A stretch of DNA of 45,060 nucleotides from Holophagales bacterium (GTDB lineage Bacteria; Acidobacteriota; Holophagae; Holophagales; Holophagaceae): NCBI GenBank assembly GCA_031281385.1, contig JAITFL010000181.1:1-45060 (forward strand), written 5' to 3'. Shown here in pieces: positions 39,281 to 45,060 of this stretch; the first letter of the stretch is position 1; each line of letters begins with the position of its first letter. The notes beneath the pieces were generated by a model that did not search any database, had not been told where the DNA came from, and was given only the letters and a program-made list of their open reading frames with translations. Made by a program: the position numbers and the translations under genes.

Positions 39281-41854
39281 ATGTCTATGCTGCCATTGAC
39301 CCAAAAATCCAACGAAGCCTTAGTGGAGGCGCGAAACCTTGCAATCGAGGGACAGCACCCGGAGTTGCTCCCACAGCATCTGTTCGCAGCACTGCTGGCG
39401 CCAGAGATGGGGCTTCGGCCCCTACTAGAAAGGGCTGGTGCTGGATCCACCCAAGTTGCCGCCCTGATGGATGAATCCAAGGAATTGATATCGAAGCTTC
39501 CCAAAGCCATTGGCGGGGCGGAGCCCATAGTGGGCCCTGCCATGCGGAACTTTCTTGAACTGTGTTCGGACACGGCTAGGGGGCTGGCAGATCGCTATAT
39601 CGCCACCGACGCTATGTTGCTTGCCTTCACCAACGCCCACACAGATGCGCGCAAGGCGCTGGAGCGTTTCGGGGTTACTAGGAGTTCTTTGGAAAGCGCG
39701 ATCCGCGAGCTGCGCAAAGGTTCGCGCGTCGAGGATGAGACGGCGGAGGAGAAGTTCGCAAGCCTAGAACGCTACGCCATTGACTTCACGGCGCGGGCCG
39801 AGAGCGGCAAGCTGGATCCGGTAATAGGGAGGGACGAAGAGGTTCGGCGGGTGCTCCAAGTGCTTTCGAGAAGGACAAAAAACAACCCCGTGCTAATAGG
39901 CGAGCCTGGAGTAGGAAAAACCGCCATCGTCGAGGGCCTGGCCCAAAGAGTCGCGCACGGGGACGTACCCGAAAACCTAAAGGGCATCAGGATCATGGGG
40001 CTGGACATGGGTGCCTTGGTGGCCGGCAGCCAGTACCGCGGGCAATTTGAAGAGCGCCTAAAGGGCGTGATACAAGAGATAGAAAAGAGCGAGGGGCAAA
40101 TAGTGCTTTTCATTGACGAGATGCACACGCTGGTGGGCGCTGGGTCTGCGGAGGGCAGCATGGACGCAGCAAATTTGCTGAAGCCCGCGCTGGCCAGAGG
40201 GGACATGAGGTGCATCGGCGCGACTACGCTAAATGAATATCAGAAATATGTGCAAAAAGATGCCGCGCTGGAGCGAAGGTTCCAGCCAGTGTACGTGGAA
40301 GAGCCCAGCCAAGAGGACGCGATTTCCATACTGCGCGGCCTAAAGGAGCGTTACGAGCTGCATCATGGGGTTCGCATCAAGGATTCCGCATTGGTGGAGT
40401 CAGTGGCTCTTTCCAGCCGTTACATCCCAGACAGATTTTTGCCGGACAAGGCGGTTGACCTAATGGATGAAGCGGCTTCCAGCGTGCGGATACAGATGGA
40501 CAGCCGCCCGCTTGAAATTGACGTAAGGGAGAGGCGGGAACTGCAATTGCAACTGGACCGCCACGCGCTGGCCAAAGAGACAGACGCTTCTAGCAAAGAA
40601 AGGCTGGCCGATTTGGAAAAGGAACTAGCAGAGCTTGGGGAAGATCTGTCTAGGCTAAGATCCCAGTGGGAGGGGGAAAAAATTCAAATAGAAAAAACCC
40701 GGGCCATGCAGAAACGCCTAGACGACATGCGCTTCGAACTCGACCATGCAAAATCAAAGGGGGAGCTGGAAAGGGCCTCTAGGCTGGAGTACGGCGAAAT
40801 TCCCACGTTGGAAAAAGAACTGGCTGAAGCCTCTAACAGAGAAAACGCAATGCTGCGGCTAGAGGTCAGCGAAGAGGACATAGCCTCGGTGGTGAGCCGC
40901 TGGACAGGAATTCCAGCGTCGAGGCTGCTGGAGGGCGAGGCCCAAAAACTTCTCCAGATGGAAACAAGGCTTGCCGAGCGAGTGGTGGGGCAACAGGATG
41001 CCCTTCGAGCCATATCGGACGCGCTTAGGCGCAACAGGGCGGGCCTGTCGGATCCGAACAGGCCCATCGGCAGCTTTCTGTTCTTGGGCCCCACGGGCGT
41101 CGGGAAAACAGAAGTGGCGCGGGCGCTAGCGGAATTTTTGTTTGACGATGAAAACGCGATGATACGCATAGACATGAGCGAATTTACGCACGAGGCAGAC
41201 GCCACAAGGCTCATCGGCTCTGCGCCAGGTTTCGTGGGCTTCGAAGAGGGCGGGCGCCTGACAGAGGCAGTTCGGAGGCGGCCGTACGCGGTGATCCTGC
41301 TGGACGAAATGGAAAAGGCGCATCCAAGGATATTTGATCTATTCCTTCAAGTTCTGGAAGACGGGCGACTGACGGACGGAAAGGGGAGGACGGTCAATTT
41401 TAGGAACACCGTCGTGCTGATGACCTCAAACGTGGGCGGCAAGGCGATATTCGATGCTGGGGGCAGTTGCAGCGAAGCTTCGCAAGAAGTGCAGGCAGCG
41501 CTAAGGGAATATTTCAGGCCAGAGTTCCTAAACAGGATAGATGAAATTATCACGTTCAACGCACTTGGCAAAAGCGACGTGGCCTCTGTCGCAAAGATAC
41601 AGATGCGAAGGCTAGAGGCTCAACTGGCGCAGAAGCGCGTTGGCTTGTCAGTCAGCGATGAAGCAATTGATTGGCTGGCCGAAAATGGATTTGACCCGCA
41701 CTATGGCGCAAGGCCATTAAAGAGGCTCATCCAGCAGGTAATCGCAAACCAAATATCCAAGATGGTGCTAAGCGGTCAGCTGAAGATTGGGAACACGGCA
41801 AAGGTGTCTGTTGAAAACGATGAGATTGCCATAAGCGCTGAAGAGGCTCATTAG
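39281..41854 (+). CDS. clpB: ATP-dependent disaggregase ClpB (Hsp100)
   Basis: ClpB is a hexameric AAA+ unfoldase that rescues aggregated proteins with DnaK. The 857-residue product has the Clp N-domain (1-150), the first AAA+ module with Walker [10 protein letters not shown] (from G207) and Walker [14 protein letters not shown], the coiled-coil middle domain (about 400-520, which separates ClpB from ClpA/ClpC), and the second AAA+ module with Walker [10 protein letters not shown] (from G603) and [12 protein letters not shown]. The C-terminus has [22 protein letters not shown] fixes ATG 39281. It is a single gene, convergent with the next (13 bases between stops). Confidence 0.97.
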   Translation: MSMLPLTQKSNEALVEARNLAIEGQHPELLPQHLFAALLAPEMGLRPLLERAGAGSTQVAALMDESKELISKLPKAIGGAEPIVGPAMRNFLELCSDTARGLADRYIATDAMLLAFTNAHTDARKALERFGVTRSSLESAIRELRKGSRVEDETAEEKFASLERYAIDFTARAESGKLDPVIGRDEEVRRVLQVLSRRTKNNPVLIGEPGVGKTAIVEGLAQRVAHGDVPENLKGIRIMGLDMGALVAGSQYRGQFEERLKGVIQEIEKSEGQIVLFIDEMHTLVGAGSAEGSMDAANLLKPALARGDMRCIGATTLNEYQKYVQKDAALERRFQPVYVEEPSQEDAISILRGLKERYELHHGVRIKDSALVESVALSSRYIPDRFLPDKAVDLMDEAASSVRIQMDSRPLEIDVRERRELQLQLDRHALAKETDASSKERLADLEKELAELGEDLSRLRSQWEGEKIQIEKTRAMQKRLDDMRFELDHAKSKGELERASRLEYGEIPTLEKELAEASNRENAMLRLEVSEEDIASVVSRWTGIPASRLLEGEAQKLLQMETRLAERVVGQQDALRAISDALRRNRAGLSDPNRPIGSFLFLGPTGVGKTEVARALAEFLFDDENAMIRIDMSEFTHEADATRLIGSAPGFVGFEEGGRLTEAVRRRPYAVILLDEMEKAHPRIFDLFLQVLEDGRLTDGKGRTVNFRNTVVLMTSNVGGKAIFDAGGSCSEASQEVQAALREYFRPEFLNRIDEIITFNALGKSDVASVAKIQMRRLEAQLAQKRVGLSVSDEAIDWLAENGFDPHYGARPLKRLIQQVIANQISKMVLSGQLKIGNTAKVSVENDEIAISAEEAH

Positions 41855-41867
41855 TTTTTATCTGTTT

Positions 41868-42908
41868 CTACTTGATGGGTTGAACGAAGACGGCATTGAA
41901 AGATGTGATGCCGTCTTTGTCGGTGCGGTGCAGCGGCTTGCCATTCTTCCAGATCGTTGCGATGTTTCCTTCGCGCCCGGCAACAAAGATGTCTCGCCCA
42001 AAAACGAATACAGAATAGAAATATGCAGGGGGATGCTCCACGCTGTAGGGTTGGGCGTAGCCATTCACCCATAGTACGCCCTCTGGAACCTGCGCCGCCG
42101 CGCCCGCAGAGGCTTCGAACCCTGCCACACAGACATTGGGGCCTGAGACAAAAATACTGTAGGCACCAGCGTCGCTGCCGTCTGGGCTGAGGCTAACAGG
42201 CTCCCCATTCACCCACACCGTGGCCATTCCTTGGCCATATTTGTCTTTTTCGCTGCCCGCGACATACACATCGCCGTCAGACACAAATACTGAACGGGCA
42301 GAGGCTTGGGGGGAGCCTTCGTCGTTCAGCATCTGCCCGATGCCATTTGTCCAAAGTAAGGCAGCCTCTGACGCTTTTCCTCTGGTTTCGCTTCCGGCCA
42401 CGTACACGTTTCCGCCGAGGACGAATACAGAATTTGCGCTTGCGGGGAAACGGCCCTTGCTGAGGGTGAACGCTTCGCTGTTTACCCAGAGCGTTGCTAT
42501 GCTCATGCCCTTTTCGTCATTGACATACCCAGCGACATACACATTTTCGCCTTCGACAAAGACAGAGTTCGCACATCCATCGCGGGCCTCATCGCTGAGT
42601 GCCATGCCCTGCCCATTTTTCCATAGCATTGCAATGTTTGTGCCTTCTTCGGTCTGTTCAAAGCCTGCAACAAAAACGTCGAGACCAGACACAAAGACGG
42701 AATTGGCGCCGGCCTTGACCCCCAGTTCGCTCAAGCGCATCACTGGCTCGCCATTTTTCCAAAGCATGGCTTCGCTGGAACCCTCGGGGTCGAATTCCTC
42801 TCCGACCGCATAGACATCGTATAGCGGCTTTTTGTTGCCAAAGACAAGAACCATCGCCACTGCCAACGCCATTGCCGCCGCCGCAATGTAAATCGGGAGT
42901 TTTCTCAT
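41868..42908 (-). CDS. Exported or membrane-anchored protein of seven 'VAG...LWKNG' repeats
   Basis: The 346-residue product has an N-terminal hydrophobic segment (IYIAAAAMALAVAMVLVFG) acting as signal or anchor. Seven repeats of about 42-48 residues follow, each built as D-V-Y-V-A-G-x-E, then A-T-L-W-K-N-G, then L-S, then A-x-S-V-F-V. Seven four-strand-like units suggest a beta-propeller; this is inference. I do not recognise a named family or any catalytic residues. It is a paralogue of the next gene upstream (42989-44188), 80 bases away. No good ribosome site is seen; a TATAAT lies 7 bases before the ATG. Confidence 0.8.
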   Translation of the reverse strand: MRKLPIYIAAAAMALAVAMVLVFGNKKPLYDVYAVGEEFDPEGSSEAMLWKNGEPVMRLSELGVKAGANSVFVSGLDVFVAGFEQTEEGTNIAMLWKNGQGMALSDEARDGCANSVFVEGENVYVAGYVNDEKGMSIATLWVNSEAFTLSKGRFPASANSVFVLGGNVYVAGSETRGKASEAALLWTNGIGQMLNDEGSPQASARSVFVSDGDVYVAGSEKDKYGQGMATVWVNGEPVSLSPDGSDAGAYSIFVSGPNVCVAGFEASAGAAAQVPEGVLWVNGYAQPYSVEHPPAYFYSVFVFGRDIFVAGREGNIATIWKNGKPLHRTDKDGITSFNAVFVQPIK

Positions 42909-42915
42909 GGTGCTA

Positions 42916-42921
42916 ATTATA
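42916..42921 (-). promoter_or_regulatory. TATAAT immediately before the seven-repeat gene
   Basis: A perfect minus-strand TATAAT ends 7 bases before ATG 42908. Transcription would begin at or next to the start codon, giving a leaderless mRNA. The best -35 candidate (TTGATC) is only 14 bases away. Confidence 0.35.
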
Positions 42922-42988
42922 GCGAATTTATCTTAGATCAAGCATAATGCAGTGTAATTTTGGCGATCCGGAAGCATTTATGGCTGCG

Positions 42989-44188
42989 CTATTTCACAAA
43001 AACGCAGGTGACTTGGGCATCGAACTTCCCATCGCTGACATTCAGCGTTTCGCCATTTTTCCATAGCACCGCAACATTAATGCCCCTCTCGCTGATCTGT
43101 TCCCCTGCGACATACAAATCCCCCCTAAATACCTGCAAGGAGGCAGCCTTGGAAGAAGCACCTTTGCGCCCGAGACGGATAGTTTCGGAATTTTTCCAAA
43201 GAGTGGCGATTTGACCGGCTGGCGAAACGGAGGGGTTGATTTCATATCCCGCTACATATACCTCTGCCCCAGAAGAAAAGACGGAGCGGGCAACGGCACT
43301 TGTGCCAAGGCCGTTGAGTCGCTGCCTTGCGCCATTTTTCCAGATATTTGCAATGGAATGGTCACCATCGCTTATCGCCACATACACGTTTCCAGAATCA
43401 ACAAAAACCGAAGATGCGTCAGCCGAGGCGGTGCCGCCGGCAAGGGCTTGGGCTTTGCCATTTTTCCAAAGTGTGGCAACGCATTTCCCCAAGGAACTTT
43501 GTTCAAAACCAGCGACATAGACATCGCCATCCGAGACAAAAACGTGTTCAGCCGCAACGTTTGCCGCAGTCGGACGGGTTGTGACAGAAACATTGGCAAC
43601 AGAGAACTGAAAGGCCTCAAGCATGGTATTTCTAACAGCGGGAAAAATGTTTTCCCCTGGCACAAAAACAAAGTCACCAGCCGCTTTGGCAGCGGATGGG
43701 CGGCTTAATCGCTGGGCCTTGCCATTTTTCCAAAGCATGGCTAACCACCCCGATGATGGATGTTTTTCGGCCCCAGCGACATATACATCGCTGCCCGAAA
43801 CAAAGACGGAGCTTGCAAACGCTGGCCTGTTCCCTTCGCTGAGCTTCGTTGGAGTTCCATTCACCCATAGCACGGCGACATTGCCGTCCTGGCCGGCGAC
43901 ATAGACATCGTTGTTGGCGACATAGACTGAATTGGCGCAAGAATCTACGTTTTTGGGGTTAGTGGCATCGCTTAGGCGCTGCGGGGTTCCATTTTTCCAA
44001 ACCGTAGCTACCCAATTCCCTTGAATGCGAGCGCTCTTTTCCCTTCCAGCTACATAAACGTCTGGGCCTTCCGATTGCGCTGAGTCTTGCCCGGTTATCG
44101 CTGCGCGGCCTTCTGGCCACCCAGGGTTGCCAATCGCCATGGCAGCCACCAAGGATGCCGATATTAAAAATGTGTGTGCTGTCTTCAT
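42989..44188 (-). CDS. Exported protein of eight 'VAG...LWKNG' repeats, one degenerate
   Basis: The 399-residue product has signal peptide MKTAHTFLISASLVAAMAIG and eight repeats of the same unit as its neighbour. Seven are clear (VATVWKNGTPQRLS, VAVLWVNGTPTKLS, LAMLWKNGKAQRLS, VATLWKNGKAQALA, IANIWKNGARQRLN, IATLWKNSETIRLG, VAVLWKNGETLNVS). The fourth (GENIFPAVRNTMLEAFQFSV) has lost the tryptophan motif. A GGAG site eight bases upstream supports ATG 44188 rather than 44206. Function is unknown; export and repeats suggest a periplasmic or surface propeller for binding. Confidence 0.8.
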   Translation of the reverse strand: MKTAHTFLISASLVAAMAIGNPGWPEGRAAITGQDSAQSEGPDVYVAGREKSARIQGNWVATVWKNGTPQRLSDATNPKNVDSCANSVYVANNDVYVAGQDGNVAVLWVNGTPTKLSEGNRPAFASSVFVSGSDVYVAGAEKHPSSGWLAMLWKNGKAQRLSRPSAAKAAGDFVFVPGENIFPAVRNTMLEAFQFSVANVSVTTRPTAANVAAEHVFVSDGDVYVAGFEQSSLGKCVATLWKNGKAQALAGGTASADASSVFVDSGNVYVAISDGDHSIANIWKNGARQRLNGLGTSAVARSVFSSGAEVYVAGYEINPSVSPAGQIATLWKNSETIRLGRKGASSKAASLQVFRGDLYVAGEQISERGINVAVLWKNGETLNVSDGKFDAQVTCVFVK

Positions 44189-44374
44189 TTCGGGTCTCCG
44201 AATCATAATTGTATTTCAGCAATTTTTCATGTATAGCCTTTTGCGGGCTTCGGCCAATACCGAACCATAGGGGGCGGGTTACTTAACGAAAACGTAAGTG
44301 ACTTAGGAATTTAGCTTACCATCGCTGATGTTTCTGTGCTTCTCTTAAAGGGGCTGATTGCTAATTTCATGTTT

Positions 44375-44409
44375 TTTTGAAGAAAGCCAGACCACAAGTG
44401 CGGTCTGGC
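44375..44409 (-). terminator. Probable terminator after the zinc-motif gene
   Basis: On the minus strand GCCAGACC and GGTCTGGC pair around an 8-base loop (44386-44409) and are followed by TTTCTTC. It lies about 90 bases past the stop at 44497. The rest of the 44207-44496 gap shows no gene. Confidence 0.6.
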
Positions 44410-44496
44410 CTATCCTGGCTACAGTGTCTTTTTTTGGGGTCAATAATTCAACGCCCGTACACCTGCATGTGGGGTACATCACCGTTTTATCGGCGA

Positions 44497-45003
44497 CTAA
44501 ATTTTCCCCTTGCCGTTGCACTTGCTGCAAGTTTGTTTTCCCTTGCCCTTGCATTCCCAGCATTCGAATTTTTCTTTCCCGGTACCTCCACAACTCTTGC
44601 ACCCTTGAGCGGTGAGCTTGCCCGGTACCCTAACCACCTGTTTGCCGTTGCAAGTACGGCATGTCTCTTTCCATTTGCCTTTCCCATCGCAAGAAAAGCA
44701 TGTTATTTTTCCCTTCCCGTCGCAGTTAGAACATTTCTCCTTGCCTGCGGCATAAACCGCCGAATGAGAATGAGCGGCGTGCGCGTCGGGGCTGGCATTG
44801 CTGGCGGTCGCGGGCATCGCATGGTCTGCATCTGAGTGGTCGCAGTCCATGCCGCAGTGCTCGTGGTCGCAGTCAGCGCCACAGTGGTCTTGGCCGCACG
44901 CGCATTGCTCGTGGGCAGGATGATGGCCGTTGCCGTGGATAGGCGCAAGCCAGAGGACGGTTGCCGACATTGTGGCGGCAAGGATGATTTTTGACAAGAT
45001 CAT
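44497..45003 (-). CDS. Exported protein with DnaJ-type CxxCxGxG zinc motifs and a His/Cys-rich segment
   Basis: The 168-residue product has a signal peptide (ILSKIILAATMSATVLWLAP), a metal-binding-looking segment (HHPAHEQCACGQDHCGADCD, then HEHCGMDCDHSDADH), and six C-x2-C-x-G motifs: CSNCDGKGK, CFSCDGKGK, CRTCNGKQV, CKSCGGTGK, CWECKGKGK, CSKCNGKGK. The latter is the cysteine-rich zinc domain of DnaJ, without J domain or substrate domains. It should fold around zinc outside the cytoplasm and could act in metal handling or thiol chaperoning; both are inference. GGGAG nine bases upstream supports ATG 45003. Confidence 0.8.
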   Translation of the reverse strand: MILSKIILAATMSATVLWLAPIHGNGHHPAHEQCACGQDHCGADCDHEHCGMDCDHSDADHAMPATASNASPDAHAAHSHSAVYAAGKEKCSNCDGKGKITCFSCDGKGKWKETCRTCNGKQVVRVPGKLTAQGCKSCGGTGKEKFECWECKGKGKQTCSKCNGKGKI

Positions 45004-45060
45004 TTTATGATCTCCCTTAGAGAATTGGTGGCGTCATTGCCACATTGGTTGGTGATGCAA

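Overview
The window reads as one stretch of a moderately GC-rich chromosome from a Gram-negative, flagellated bacterium. Outer-membrane barrel proteins end in aromatic residues, there are lipoproteins with OmpA domains, signal peptides are typical and FliW is present. The combination of FliW, an SprA-type metalloprotease-like protein, relaxed lipoboxes, poly-G tracts at a repeat-rich lipoprotein, bifunctional formiminotransferase-cyclodeaminase and phosphate butyryltransferase fits a Treponema-like spirochaete best. This is an inference from gene content; no rRNA or other decisive marker lies in the window.

Most genes are housekeeping or metabolic and are arranged singly or in short co-directional pairs. 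Bases 1-11 kb hold alpha-glucan phosphorylase, a fused AroD-AroE enzyme, NrdR, the SprA-like protein, a tandem-duplicated FliW, RNase D, a one-domain GDT1-type transporter, FolD, tRNA-Arg(CCG) and QueA. Bases 11-24 kb hold PepD, two paralogous outer-membrane barrels, a large exported GH2 beta-galactosidase, two paralogous small exported proteins, phosphoglycerate mutase, a small ferredoxin, PyrB and a translationally coupled TerC-RibF pair.

Bases 24-28 kb carry a sensory-looking module: a membrane Ser/Thr kinase with a TonB-like C-terminus overlaps an OmpA-type lipoprotein gene. Next to it is a second, decayed copy in which only the tail of the kinase survives beside an intact OmpA gene, with a transposase fragment and a hairpin repeat at the break. 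Bases 28-33 kb hold FtcD, which has an inserted C2H2 zinc-finger motif, then Ptb and an unrecognised 674-residue protein. Bases 33-39 kb are dominated by intergenic repeats around a 1214-residue lipoprotein with about 12 Big_2 domains and homopolymer tracts suited to phase variation. Bases 39-45 kb hold ClpB, two proteins built of a repeated 'VAG...LWKNG' unit, and an exported protein made of DnaJ-type CxxCxGxG zinc motifs without a J domain.

The most striking structure is not a gene. A family of intergenic elements (about 190 bp and about 350-430 bp) shares the same inverted ends, close to GAGCCACTTGCAAAACTC. The same ends also occur joined head to head around a 4-bp centre as solo hairpins. 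They fill most of the long gene-free gaps, abut gene starts and ends, sit at the break of the kinase duplication, and in one case appear to supply a promoter -35 box.
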